64,000 nt of DNA from Salinicola rhizosphaerae (GCF_014652715.1 NZ_BMZI01000003.1:315854-379853), one strand, 5' to 3'; counted from the stretch's first letter, positions 35,561-44,091 are shown. Made by a program: numbers and translations. Notes: a model not told the origin generated them from the sequence alone.

Positions 35561-37177
35561 TCAGGAAGGATCGGCGACACGCCCGCTCTCATGAAAGCGC
35601 CAGGTGCTGCGACCGGCCCGCTTGGCGGCGTACATCGCCATATCGGCATACTGCAGCGCCTGCTGCGGGTCGTCGGTATCCAGCCCCAGCATCGCGATGC
35701 CGACACTGGCACCGACCGTCACCTCCTCGCCGTCGCGCATGCGCACCGGTGTCTGCAGCTGCTCCATGAACCGCATCAACAGCCGTTCCACATCATCGCG
35801 GTCAGCGCACCCCTCGAGCAGCACCACGAACTCGTCACCGCCGAGCCGGGCCACGTAATCGCGCTGCCGGATCAGGTTGGCGAGTATGCCGCCGACGCGC
35901 CGTAGAACCCGGTCCCCGGCGTGATGCCCGTAGGTGTCATTGATCTGCTTGAAGTGGTCGAAGTCGAGCATCAACAGCGCATGCCGGCGTTCGGGATAGA
36001 GCCGATGGTGACGCGACATCACGGCCAGGCGGCGCTCGAAACCGCGCCGATTGCCGAGCCCGGTCAAGGGATCGGTCACGGCCATGCGCTCGGCGGCGTC
36101 CGAGGCCTCCTTGCGCGCGGTGATGTCCTGCGCAACCCCTTGTAGCCGCCCGACGCCAAGCGGGCTCAGCGAAAGGTTTACCCAGCGTCTCAGGGCCTCG
36201 TCGCCGATCCCGACTTCCCACTGCCGCTCGTCGCGACCGCCGGCCTTCGCCTCGAACAGCTCGCTCGGTTCCGGCGCCCCCTCCGAGATACAGGATGCGA
36301 GCAGAAGCGGCTCACGAGTCAGATCGTGCGATAGCGGGATGTCGAACAGTCGGCGGAAGGCAGGGTTGGCGACTCGAATACGTCCGCCGTCGTCGAGCTC
36401 GAAGAGGCCAGCATCGACCGTGTCGAAAATGGCACGATAGCGACGTTCCTCGATCTCTCGCTCGAGTCGCAGTCGACGCTCCTCGCCGAGACTCTGTACC
36501 AGGTTGTCGATCATCGCGTTGACGCTAACGACGAGCTGACCGATCTCGTCGCCGCGATTGCCGCGCGGCGCCTTGAGCTTCTGCCCGGTTTCCGCTTCCA
36601 GCTCGCTCAAGCGATGCGAAATACTGGTAATCGGCCGCGTCACGAAGCGCACCACGACCAGCACGACGCAGATCCCGATTCCGGTCAGCTGCAGCGCAAG
36701 TGCCAGCGCGATGAACAGCGACGCCTTGTTGACCAGCGCATCGATCTGCTGCTGGTCCGGCAGCAGCTTGATATTGCACACTGCATCCTCGGCATCGAAC
36801 GGTGAGTAGATGACCCGGGAGATCGCTGTACTGGCCGGGCCGCCGCTTCCCGAGCTTCCCGAGGCCAACACGGCACCGCTGCCGACGCGGACCGTCACCG
36901 AACTGACGATGTCGTTGCTCAGGAGCCCATCGACCACTTCCTGGGTCAGCTTGGCGTCCCCGAGAAAGCAGCCCACCTGAGCGGTACGTTCAACGGTCGT
37001 CAACAGTTCCTGAATGCGGTCGCTCTGCTCTCGTTCCACGCTCAGCGTACGCAGGTATATGCCCAGCGCGAGGAAGATCACGCCAAGTATGACGACGATC
37101 AACAGAATCGCCGCCGTCGCGCGCAGTGCAAGGCGGGTCCGAAACAGGTTCAGGAGCCGGCACATTGGATCACTCAC
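35561..37177 (-). CDS. Membrane diguanylate cyclase with periplasmic sensor, PAS and GGDEF
   Basis: 538 aa. TM helix near residues 18-42, a periplasmic domain of about 110 residues resembling the CHASE8-like sensor of YfiN/DgcN, TM2 near 155-178, a HAMP-like linker, PAS (about 245-360) and GGDEF (about 370-530). The active site is ARLGGDEFVVLLEG and an inhibitory I-site RQRD lies five residues before it, so it should make c-di-GMP with product inhibition. No EAL domain. Its start overlaps the stop of the PstS-like gene by eight bases. Last gene of the barrel/PBP/GGDEF operon; the periplasmic partner probably controls its sensor domain. Confidence 0.92.
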   Translation of the reverse strand: MSDPMCRLLNLFRTRLALRATAAILLIVVILGVIFLALGIYLRTLSVEREQSDRIQELLTTVERTAQVGCFLGDAKLTQEVVDGLLSNDIVSSVTVRVGSGAVLASGSSGSGGPASTAISRVIYSPFDAEDAVCNIKLLPDQQQIDALVNKASLFIALALALQLTGIGICVVLVVVRFVTRPITSISHRLSELEAETGQKLKAPRGNRGDEIGQLVVSVNAMIDNLVQSLGEERRLRLEREIEERRYRAIFDTVDAGLFELDDGGRIRVANPAFRRLFDIPLSHDLTREPLLLASCISEGAPEPSELFEAKAGGRDERQWEVGIGDEALRRWVNLSLSPLGVGRLQGVAQDITARKEASDAAERMAVTDPLTGLGNRRGFERRLAVMSRHHRLYPERRHALLMLDFDHFKQINDTYGHHAGDRVLRRVGGILANLIRQRDYVARLGGDEFVVLLEGCADRDDVERLLMRFMEQLQTPVRMRDGEEVTVGASVGIAMLGLDTDDPQQALQYADMAMYAAKRAGRSTWRFHESGRVADPS

Positions 37178-37586
37178 CCAGGATCAGCACGACATGAACG
37201 TCGCTGGTCACGTGAGCGCTATCCATGTAGCCAAGCGTGTTGGCGTTATTGGAGATGAGCTCCAGCACCTCGGCCTCGTTCTTGAGCTGCTGGGGCGGCG
37301 AAGCCTCGCCGCTGAAGACGAGACGTGCCCAGTAGGAGTTGACCGTCGCCAGATCCTTGTTGACCAGCGCGCGATAGAAACGCGCCTTGAGCGGAGTCAG
37401 ATCGATCGGTAGCGCCAGATGGCCATTGGGTAACTTGCGATAGCGTCCCATGAAGATGTTGATCGCATCGCTACGCGAAACATGGCTGATGCCGCTGTCC
37501 TTGTTGACCACCACAGCGATATCCGCCGAGGCAGGAAGCGCAGTAGCCAGCAGCAGAACGAACAGAGAGGCTCGAACTCGGTTCAT
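37170..37586 (-). CDS. Half-length PstS-like periplasmic protein (locus A)
   Basis: 138 aa with a signal peptide (RASLFVLLLATALPASA) and a mature domain of about 117 residues related to one lobe of phosphate-binding PstS proteins: VSRSDAINIFMGRYRKLPNG, YWARLVFSGEASPP, LELISNNANTLGYM. Full PstS is about twice as long, so it is unlikely to be a transport binding protein. A homologue with the same landmarks occurs at 62691-63125. AGGAG precedes the ATG at 37586. It lies between an outer-membrane barrel gene (10 bp upstream) and a GGDEF gene (overlapping), suggesting a periplasmic regulator in the manner of YfiR. Confidence 0.85.
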   Translation of the reverse strand: MNRVRASLFVLLLATALPASADIAVVVNKDSGISHVSRSDAINIFMGRYRKLPNGHLALPIDLTPLKARFYRALVNKDLATVNSYWARLVFSGEASPPQQLKNEAEVLELISNNANTLGYMDSAHVTSDVHVVLILGE

Positions 37587-37596
37587 GGACGTTCTC

Positions 37597-38754
37597 CTAG
37601 AAGACGAAGTCCAGACCGAGGCTGAACATGGTCGCCCATGAATCTCCCCAATCCTGGTCTTGGTTGCGCCAGAGGAATCCTGGCTGGTCGACATGAATGC
37701 GGTCCACCTGCGCTTTTAGCGCGATACCGGGCGTGACGTCGTAGCGAGCACCAAGTGAATAGGTCCGCTGCCCGAACGCATTCTGATCTTCTCCGCCGGG
37801 CGTCGAGGTATCCACGATCGAGAACATCGCGAACGGTAGCCACTGACCGACGCGGTAGCCGAACGAGACAAAGCCCGAGTCGACGTCACTGTCACCCACC
37901 GTGTGACTCCGGTTGACCATCGCCTGCCACTGATAAGGCCCGGAATCGTAGGTAAGCCCGAGCGAGTAGAGCTTGAGATTGTCGATGCCCAGCATGTCAT
38001 TGAAGAACGGGTCCGGATCGATACGCAGATACTGGCGAATCAGGTCAGCCGGTGCGCCCGCGTAATGGATGTCGGCGTCCACCTCGGTATAGCCGAGCCG
38101 GAAACGCCACGGCCCCGTCTCGTAATCGAGATGACCGCCATAGACCTTGTCGACATCGAAATCCGCCTCCAGATCATCTGTCAGAAAAATCGTGCTATCC
38201 GAGCGACCGGCATAAAGCTTGAGTCGAATCATGTCGCTGCCGATCGGATGCTTGAACGTGACATCCGCGCCATCGATATGGCTCAGTTGCAGCGAGCCGA
38301 ACTGATCCACCGGTGGACGCACCCAAGGGTAGGCATAGCCGACGTAGCGCGAATCCGAGAGCTGATAGACATCCCAGCCCAGGCGGCCGGCACGAAGCAC
38401 GACAGCGGGACTCGGCGTGTAGCGCAGAAAGGCCCAGCTCAATTCGGGCCGGAAATTGCCGGTATCGTGATAGCGACTGATGCCCTGCACGACCACGTCC
38501 AGCTCGTCGTTCAACCTGGCACCCATCTGCAGCCCCAGCAGCGAATCGGTCCGCGCGCTCCAGCCCTCATCGGCCCCTTTCGGCTGACCGATATCGCGGA
38601 TGAACTCCGCCTCGTCGGTACTGTTGTGCAAAAGCCCGAGCGTACCGAAGCCACTCAGAGTCACGCTGCCGTCCTCGGTCAGCGCGCGCGCCATCGCCGG
38701 GCCGCAAAGCGGCCACAGCATCAGGCTGATCAGAAGAATGCGCAGTACGCTCAT
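37597..38754 (-). CDS. Outer-membrane beta-barrel (porin-like) protein, locus A
   Basis: 385-aa precursor: signal peptide VLRILLISLMLWPLCGPAMA, then alternating beta-strands with DGSVTLSGFGTLGLLHN at the start and a C-terminal aromatic FSLGLDFVF, as required for barrel assembly. Spacing of strands suggests about 16. I do not recognise a named porin. First gene of a three-gene operon with the PstS-like protein and cyclase. The ATG at 38754 begins the signal peptide; the open frame upstream is not protein-like. Confidence 0.85.
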   Translation of the reverse strand: MSVLRILLISLMLWPLCGPAMARALTEDGSVTLSGFGTLGLLHNSTDEAEFIRDIGQPKGADEGWSARTDSLLGLQMGARLNDELDVVVQGISRYHDTGNFRPELSWAFLRYTPSPAVVLRAGRLGWDVYQLSDSRYVGYAYPWVRPPVDQFGSLQLSHIDGADVTFKHPIGSDMIRLKLYAGRSDSTIFLTDDLEADFDVDKVYGGHLDYETGPWRFRLGYTEVDADIHYAGAPADLIRQYLRIDPDPFFNDMLGIDNLKLYSLGLTYDSGPYQWQAMVNRSHTVGDSDVDSGFVSFGYRVGQWLPFAMFSIVDTSTPGGEDQNAFGQRTYSLGARYDVTPGIALKAQVDRIHVDQPGFLWRNQDQDWGDSWATMFSLGLDFVF

Positions 38755-39018
38755 CGCTCGCCTCGGGCCGCTGAACGGCCACAAAGGAAAATTAGAATCC
38801 AGGGAGCATTGTCGGCAGGTGTGTGCACTTCTAAAGGCTGGAATAGCGCTATTTTTATCGGTCACCCTTTGAACCTTGGCGCCGCCTACCGGGCCAAAAT
38901 CGCAACGCGTGTTAGACTTTCTCCCTATTCGGCGCGCGCCTCGACGACGACTCTCGATGATGACGACTCGTGGTTCGCGCGCCGCCCTGACTCTCTCGAT
39001 GGAGGCCCAAGGCGCTCA

Positions 39019-40581
39019 ATGTCTCTGGAAGAACTGCACCTCAATCTGCGCAACCTCGCGACCGAAGATTATCCGCAGCTCAAGCGGCTGATGGATGCCG
39101 TCTACGACGACATCGGCGGTGCCTGGTCGAAGCTCACCATCGACAAGCTGATCGGCGAATTTCCTGACGGTCAGATCGTGATCGAGGACGACGGCCGGAT
39201 CGTCGGCGTCGCGCTGACGGTCCAGGTCGACTACGACCACTTCTCCAACCCGCACAAGTACGACGAGCTGATCGGCCATCGCGAGATCATCCTCAACGAC
39301 GATGACGGCGATGCGCTTTACGGGCTAGACGTGCTGATCGACCCGGCCTACCGCGGCTATCGTCTGGGCCGGCGCCTCTATGAAGCGCGCAAGGATCTCT
39401 GCCGCTCGATGAACCTGCGGGCGATCCTCGCCGGCGGTCGTATTCCCAACTATCACCAGCACGCCGACGAGATGTCGCCGACCGAGTACATCGATCGGGT
39501 CGCGCGCAAGGAGTTCTACGACCCGATCCTGTCGTTCCAGCTCGCCAACGACTTCCTGGTCAAGCGGCTTCTGAAGAAGTATCTGCCCGAAGACGAAAAA
39601 TCGATGGGCTACGCGACGCTGCTCGAGTGGAACAACATCCTCTACGAGCCGGCCAGCCGCGTAATCGAGACGCGCCGGACCCAGGTGCGCGTCGGCGCGG
39701 TGCAGTGGCAGATGCGCGAATTCGATTCGGTCGAGGCGGTGCTGCAGCAGGTCGAGTTCTACGTCGATGCCATTTCCGACTACCAGAGCGACTTCGCCGT
39801 CTTCCCGGAGCTGTTCAACACGCCGCTGATGGCGCTGACCGACCAGACCGATCAGGTCGAGGCGATCCAGTTCCTCGCCGGCTTCACCGAACGCTTCAAG
39901 ACCGAAATCTCGCGCATGGCGGTCTCCTACAACATCAACATCGTCGCCGGCTCCATGGTCGAAAAAGGCGAGGACGGCAAGCTCTACAACGTTGCTTACC
40001 TCTGCCATCGCGACGGCGAGATCGATCGTCAGGCTAAGCTGCACATCACGCCGCAGGAGCGCCGCGACTGGATCGTCGAAGGCGGTGACGAGCTGCGCGT
40101 GTTCGAAACCGATGCCGGCCGTGTCGGCATCCTTATCTGCTACGACGTGGAGTTCCCGGAGTTACCGCGTCTGCTCGCCGAACAGGACATGGATGTGCTG
40201 ATGGTGCCGTTCTGGACCGACACCAAGAACAGCTACCTGCGCGTGCGCCACTGCGCCCAGGCTCGCGCCATCGAGAACGAGTGCTACGTCGTCGCCTGTG
40301 GCAGCGTCGGCAACGTACCATCGATCGAGAATCTCGACATCCAGTACGCCCAATCCTCAGTGTTCTCGCCGTCGGACTTTGCCTTCCCGCATGATGCGGT
40401 GATGTCGGAGACCACGCCCAACACCGAGATGGTCATGTTCTCGGATCTCGACCTCACCAAATTGAAACTCGTCCGCTCCGAGGGCGCGGTGACCAACCTG
40501 AAGGACCGCCGTCTCGACCTCTACGATCTGCGCCTGCGTGACTGGTCGTGGAAATCGGGGGGGCGTCAGGAAGAGAGCTAA
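39019..40581 (+). CDS. GNAT acetyltransferase fused to carbon-nitrogen hydrolase
   Basis: 520-aa two-domain protein. N-terminal GNAT domain (about 1-170) has LDVLIDPAYRGYRLGRRLYEARKDL for acetyl-CoA binding. The nitrilase-fold domain (about 225-510) shows the catalytic triad: Glu in FPELFNTPL, Lys in AKLHITPQER and Cys in LICYDVEFPELPR. Such fusions are widespread but their substrate is undetermined; amide hydrolysis or amidase-linked acylation is likely. The frame is open for over 1 kb upstream, but that part overlaps the divergent porin gene; family similarity starts at the ATG at 39019. mtfA follows 3 bp after its stop. Confidence 0.9.
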   Translation: MSLEELHLNLRNLATEDYPQLKRLMDAVYDDIGGAWSKLTIDKLIGEFPDGQIVIEDDGRIVGVALTVQVDYDHFSNPHKYDELIGHREIILNDDDGDALYGLDVLIDPAYRGYRLGRRLYEARKDLCRSMNLRAILAGGRIPNYHQHADEMSPTEYIDRVARKEFYDPILSFQLANDFLVKRLLKKYLPEDEKSMGYATLLEWNNILYEPASRVIETRRTQVRVGAVQWQMREFDSVEAVLQQVEFYVDAISDYQSDFAVFPELFNTPLMALTDQTDQVEAIQFLAGFTERFKTEISRMAVSYNINIVAGSMVEKGEDGKLYNVAYLCHRDGEIDRQAKLHITPQERRDWIVEGGDELRVFETDAGRVGILICYDVEFPELPRLLAEQDMDVLMVPFWTDTKNSYLRVRHCAQARAIENECYVVACGSVGNVPSIENLDIQYAQSSVFSPSDFAFPHDAVMSETTPNTEMVMFSDLDLTKLKLVRSEGAVTNLKDRRLDLYDLRLRDWSWKSGGRQEES

Positions 40582-40584
40582 GGC

Positions 40585-41400
40585 ATGAGCTGGCTGCGGC
40601 GAAGACGTGACTCGCGGGCCCGCAAGCTGCGCCCGTTCGACCCGGCGATCTGGCAGCCGATCCGCACCGGCCTGCCGCTGATCGCCGCGCTCGACGACGC
40701 CGATGCCGAGCGGCTGGGGCAGCGCGCCTGGCAGCTCGTGCACGCCAAACGCTGGACCGCGGGCGAAGGCGCCGAGTTCGACCTCGGTGCCCAGCTCGCC
40801 ATTGCCGCCCAGGCCTGCTTGCTCACGCTCGGCTGGAACAATGACGACGCCCAGGCAGCGTTTGCCAACGTCAACGATATCGTGTTGCTAGCCGACGCCT
40901 TTCACCGCCGCGTCGAGGAGATGGACGACGCCGGCGTGATGCACGAATACGACGACGAACGCGCCGGGGAAACCTCCTGGCGCGGCCCCGTCGTCCTCGC
41001 CATTCCCGAAGTCGCCGAGAGCGGCGACTTCACCGGCTACAACGTCGTGATCCACGAATTCGCCCACAAGCTCGATCTGGGCAACTCCCAAGACGTCGAC
41101 GGCTTCCCCCCGCTGGCCAGCGCGAGCGACGTCACCGCCCAGGAGTGGCATCGCGTCTTCACCGCCGTCTGGGACGACCTCCAAACGCATCTCGAACGTG
41201 GCGAAGAAACGCCAATCGACGACTACGCCGCCACCCACCCCGGCGAATGCTTCGCGGTCTGCTGCGAACTGTTCTTCACCGCGCCGGATCAGCTGATCGG
41301 GGTTTACCCCGAGCTTTATGATCTGTTGAGAAGGTATTTTGGGCAGGATGTGTTGGGGCGTTTGGAGCGCTGTCATCCGGCAAAGATTGATCATCGGTAG
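40585..41400 (+). CDS. mtfA: M90 family zinc metallopeptidase MtfA
   Basis: 271-aa cytosolic aminopeptidase of the MtfA type. In E. coli it binds the glucose repressor Mlc. The zinc motif HEFAHKLD is in VVIHEFAHKLDLGNSQDVDG and a conserved Glu-containing segment HPGECFAVCCELFFTAPDQL lies further on. It starts three bases after the GNAT-nitrilase stop, implying co-transcription. A degenerate copy of its 3' part is found about 1 kb downstream, beyond the yefM-yoeB genes. Confidence 0.92.
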   Translation: MSWLRRRRDSRARKLRPFDPAIWQPIRTGLPLIAALDDADAERLGQRAWQLVHAKRWTAGEGAEFDLGAQLAIAAQACLLTLGWNNDDAQAAFANVNDIVLLADAFHRRVEEMDDAGVMHEYDDERAGETSWRGPVVLAIPEVAESGDFTGYNVVIHEFAHKLDLGNSQDVDGFPPLASASDVTAQEWHRVFTAVWDDLQTHLERGEETPIDDYAATHPGECFAVCCELFFTAPDQLIGVYPELYDLLRRYFGQDVLGRLERCHPAKIDHR

Positions 41401-41456
41401 GGCTGAACCCCAGCCGACAAATCGGATGTCGACTTTTACACATCAGACATCGACTT

Positions 41457-41711
41457 CTAGTAGTGATAGCGAAGCTGGGCAATGATTAAAGCCTCGTCCG
41501 TCATTTTGTAGACGATACGATGCTCTTCGTTGATTCTCCGAGACCAGTAACCGGCAAGGCCATGCTTGAGGGGCTCCGGCTTACCGATCCCGTCGAATGG
41601 CTCTCGTGCGATCTCTTTGATCAGCTTATTGATTCGGCCAAGAATTCTTTTGTCCGTCTTTTGCCAGTAAAGATAATCTTCCCAGGCATTTTCCGAAAAA
41701 ATGAGCTTCAT
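41457..41711 (-). CDS. yoeB: Txe/YoeB family toxin
   Basis: 84-aa ribosome-dependent mRNA interferase. It keeps the family core: FSENAWEDYLYWQKTDKRILGRINKLIKEI, then PFDGIGKPEPLKHGLAGYWSRRINEEHRIVYK and the C-terminal catalytic His/Tyr in QLRYHY. The start overlaps the antitoxin stop by four bases (ATGA). Full-length and apparently intact. It converges with mtfA. Confidence 0.95.
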   Translation of the reverse strand: MKLIFSENAWEDYLYWQKTDKRILGRINKLIKEIAREPFDGIGKPEPLKHGLAGYWSRRINEEHRIVYKMTDEALIIAQLRYHY

Positions 41712-41959
41712 TCCAGAAGCTCTCTCTCCTGACCACCACCTTGCTCGAGCTCAGCAACGGATTCCAGCAGTCGACGGGCGTTCTTCGGTGCGCGCAGAAG
41801 GTACGCCGTCTCCTGAAGCGCTTCGTAATCCTCGAGCGATATCATGACCACGGACTGCGCCTTGCTCCGAGTGATGATGACGGGAGAGTGGTCCTCACAG
41901 ACCTGCTCCATGGTTTTTGCCAAATTGGTTCTAGCAGCCGTGTAGCTAACCGCATCCAT
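41708..41959 (-). CDS. yefM: YefM/Phd-family antitoxin
   Basis: 83-aa antitoxin with N-terminal DNA-binding Phd fold (SYTAARTNLAKTMEQVCEDHSPVIITRSKAQSVVMISLEDYEAL-type sequence) and a C-terminal toxin-binding tail ending in ERELLE. AGGAA precedes the ATG at 41959; a longer frame upstream crosses the operator and is not expected to be translated. Together with yoeB it forms an intact type II module that should autorepress through the TGTACA sites just upstream. Confidence 0.93.
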   Translation of the reverse strand: MDAVSYTAARTNLAKTMEQVCEDHSPVIITRSKAQSVVMISLEDYEALQETAYLLRAPKNARRLLESVAELEQGGGQERELLE

Positions 41960-41969
41960 GGGATATTCC

Positions 41970-41993
41970 TGTACAATATATTGGACATGTACA
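41970..41993 (-). promoter_or_regulatory. YefM operator: two TGTACA boxes
   Basis: TGTACA at 41970-41975 and again at 41988-41993, within an AT-rich stretch directly upstream of the antitoxin start. TGTACA is the known core recognised by YefM. The second box overlaps ACATGT, making a longer palindrome. Confidence 0.75.
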
Positions 41994-42183
41994 TAATATA
42001 GAAACCAGAGCGGATCGACAACCGATCGCGTCAGTAGCAACCTCTCGCCGTAGGCCCACTCGAGAGCCGAGCGCCTGCTCTCAGCAAAACCTCGGCAATC
42101 AGCAGACGACGGCGCCACCCTGCCTTTAGACAATAGCGGCGTTCACGCCGAGAGGTGGCCTTACGTCACCCCCCGTGTGAAAT

Positions 42184-42377
42184 GACCTACAGGCACACCT
42201 CGAACGTCATTTCCAATCGTCGACTAAGCCGCCGCCCATCCTGGCGAGTACTTCGCCGTCTGCCGCTAACTCTTCTTCACCGCCCCGGATCAGATGGTCG
42301 AGGTCTATCCCGAGCTTTATGATTTGTTGAGAAGGTATTTTGGGCAGGATGTGTTAATTCGGTTGGAGCATTACTAA
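42184..42377 (+). pseudogene. Degenerate 3' fragment of an mtfA paralogue
   Basis: Translated in two frames it gives DLQAHLER, then AAHPGEYFAVCR, a stop, and LFFTAPDQMVEVYPELYDL continuing to YFGQDVLIRLEHY. This matches the last 65 residues of the intact MtfA. One indel and one TAA interrupt it. A 44-bp stretch (42312-42355) is identical to 41311-41354 except for one base. No 5' part is present. Together with mtfA it brackets the yefM-yoeB module. Confidence 0.88.
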
Positions 42378-42471
42378 CCGTTGTTTCTATAAACCGAAGA
42401 ATCAAACCCGGCTTCCTTGACTTGAGAACAATATTGGAGTCAACCATAGCCATCAAATAGACAAGGAAAAT

Positions 42472-42981
42472 ATGAAAGGCGTAGAGCACACTCGCATCGA
42501 GATTATAGACAACACGGATCAAGGAATATTGGAAAATATTTTCCAATTTTATTTATACGACATGTCTGAATTCACATCTTCTCCGACGAATTTGTCAGGA
42601 AAGTTTTCATTCGATATTCGAGCGCTGGATGATTACTGGAAGGATACGAATCGCACCCCCTATTGAATCAAGCATAAGGAGAAAATCGCCGGATTCATTT
42701 TTTTGAGGCCGTACCCTTTCGACCAATCTGTATATGACATTGAACAATTTTTTGTCATGAGAAGCCACCGCAGATCAGGTATTGGAAGGCTTGCTTTCCA
42801 AAAATGCCTTGTCCTTCATCCTGGCAAATGGCAAATCAGAGCGCTGCTTGACAACAAGCCAGCCTATAAATTTTGGGAACGCACCATCTCCGAAACAACT
42901 GGTCAAAATTTTACGTCAACAGATGAAATGGATCGAGACCTTCTCATGCATTTCTTTCGATTCGAATATCCCGAAACCTGA
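42472..42981 (+). pseudogene. GNAT N-acetyltransferase broken by one in-frame stop
   Basis: The frame runs MKGVEHTRIEIIDNTDQGIL to NRTPY, TGA at 42664-42666, then continues in the same frame as IKHKEKIAGFIFLRPYPFDQ and on through the acetyl-CoA loop MRSHRRSGIGRLAFQKCL to the end. Without the stop it would be a complete GNAT protein of about 169 aa. A single base change (for example TTA to TGA) explains the defect. Sequence is distinctly AT-rich compared with flanking genes, pointing to acquisition from another source. Confidence 0.82.
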
Positions 42982-43261
42982 TCATTATTTTCAATTCATC
43001 ACCCAGCATTTGGAGCGTTCGCATTTCCTGACCCCGTCTTGCCCGCATCTTGCTCCTGAATTCTTCGCGACTACGCATTGTACCCCTGCCACTTTTGGCC
43101 TTGGATGCACGGCGAACGATTTCATCACTCCAGGCCTGCTCGACGTCGTCGTCGCGCGGACCGTCCAGGCTCATGACGAGTTCTCGAGCCAGCGTCGCGC
43201 GCTCTGACCCGGAGAGAGTCGATATCTAGAAGCGTAAGTGATCCAACATTTCGGTCGTCAT
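42944..43261 (-). pseudogene. RelB-type addiction-module antitoxin with premature stop
   Basis: From ATG at 43261 the frame reads MTTEMLDHLRF, then TAG, then ISTLSGSERATLARELVMSLDGP and a tail typical of the small addiction-module component family (compare the intact antitoxin at 43577). The stop after eleven residues removes the usual start, and only internal codons such as ATG 43174 could restart. No partner toxin is adjacent. It overlaps the 3' end of the GNAT remnant on the other strand. Confidence 0.65.
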
Positions 43262-43576
43262 GGCGCCTACGCGAGCAGCGAGAGAACGCTAACCCGATTG
43301 CGAAACTCCAACAAGGCTAGCATCGGGAAGCCGTCGCGCGGCGGGGCTCGAGCCGTTGGCGAACGCGCGGATGTAGAGATGCGTCGTTGATCATAAGGAC
43401 CCGTCGTCGGGGTCGAAGCGCTTCTCTTCTCGTACACCGGCCTGATCGGTACTCGGCCAATCACGCATAGCCCGTCCGCTTGCCCTGGAGCCCTCGCCGC
43501 ACACCAAGGTCGAGCCGTGGCACCGGGCATGCATCCATGCCAGAATCGAACGGCGCCAAAGTAAAAGGTTTCTGCC
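43262..43576. other. Gene-free spacer in the toxin-antitoxin islet
   Basis: 315 bp between the broken antitoxin and the intact module. A 103-codon open frame on the minus strand has no recognisable protein character. I see no repeat or terminator here. Confidence 0.5.
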
Positions 43577-43801
43577 ATGAATCTCCAGAAAATCGAAGAC
43601 GAAGCGCTCCATCTATCCAGAGAGGAGCGGACCCGACTGGTCCAGCGACTGGTGTTGAGCCTGGAGGCTCCGTCGGAGGAAGAGCTCAGGTCCGATTGGT
43701 TGGTCGAGGCTCGCCGCAGGGCCGAAGAGCTTGATAGTGGCGCTGTTCAGGCTGTGCCCGGTGAAGAGGTCATGAAAAAAGCCCGAGCGCTGATCAAGTG
43801 A
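43577..43801 (+). CDS. RelB-like addiction-module antitoxin
   Basis: 74-aa antitoxin of the putative addiction-module component family: short helical protein with LSREERTRLVQRLVLSLEAPSEEE and a C-terminal basic/helical end that should mask the toxin. Its stop codon overlaps the GTG start of the toxin gene by four bases. Same family as the broken copy at 42944-43261. Confidence 0.85.
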   Translation: MNLQKIEDEALHLSREERTRLVQRLVLSLEAPSEEELRSDWLVEARRRAEELDSGAVQAVPGEEVMKKARALIK

Positions 43802-44091
43802 ATTACGCGTTTCACCCGGCAGCGGAAGCCGAGTTCCTGGAGTCCGTGGGTTATTACGAATCAAAGGTTCCTGGACTGGGTGGCGCTTTTCTTGAAGAAT
43901 TCGAGACGTTGATAACAGTCATTGCCGAGTCGCCGAAGGCCTGGCAAGTGGAATTAGCTCCAGATATTCGTCGAGCCCCTCTTCACCGATTTCCGCTCTC
44001 CATCGTTTATCGAGAAAAGCCAGATGGCTTTCAAATCCTGGCCGTTGCCCATACCCGACGACGTCCGCAGTACTGGCTTGGCAGGCTTTGA
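43798..44091 (+). CDS. RelE/ParE superfamily toxin
   Basis: 97-aa toxin starting with GTG at 43798. Landmarks are FHPAAEAEFLESVGYYESKVPGLGGAFLEEFE, RRAPLHRFPLSIVYRE and the C-terminal AVAHTRRRPQYWLGR, as in ParE/RelE proteins paired with small RelB-like antitoxins. Length and core are intact. Whether it inhibits gyrase or translation cannot be decided from sequence. Confidence 0.88.
   Translation: MNYAFHPAAEAEFLESVGYYESKVPGLGGAFLEEFETLITVIAESPKAWQVELAPDIRRAPLHRFPLSIVYREKPDGFQILAVAHTRRRPQYWLGRL

Noticed and set aside
37903-39018. Upstream extension of the GNAT-nitrilase reading frame
   Set aside because: It overlaps the divergent porin gene and intergenic DNA, and family similarity begins only at 39019.
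42664-42666. TGA in the GNAT gene as a selenocysteine codon
   Set aside because: No GNAT selenoprotein of this type is known, no SECIS-like hairpin was seen after it, and it does not replace a catalytic Cys.
43267-43578. 103-codon minus-strand frame, possible PIN toxin remnant
   Set aside because: No conserved acidic residues or PIN motif could be recognised; composition looks random.
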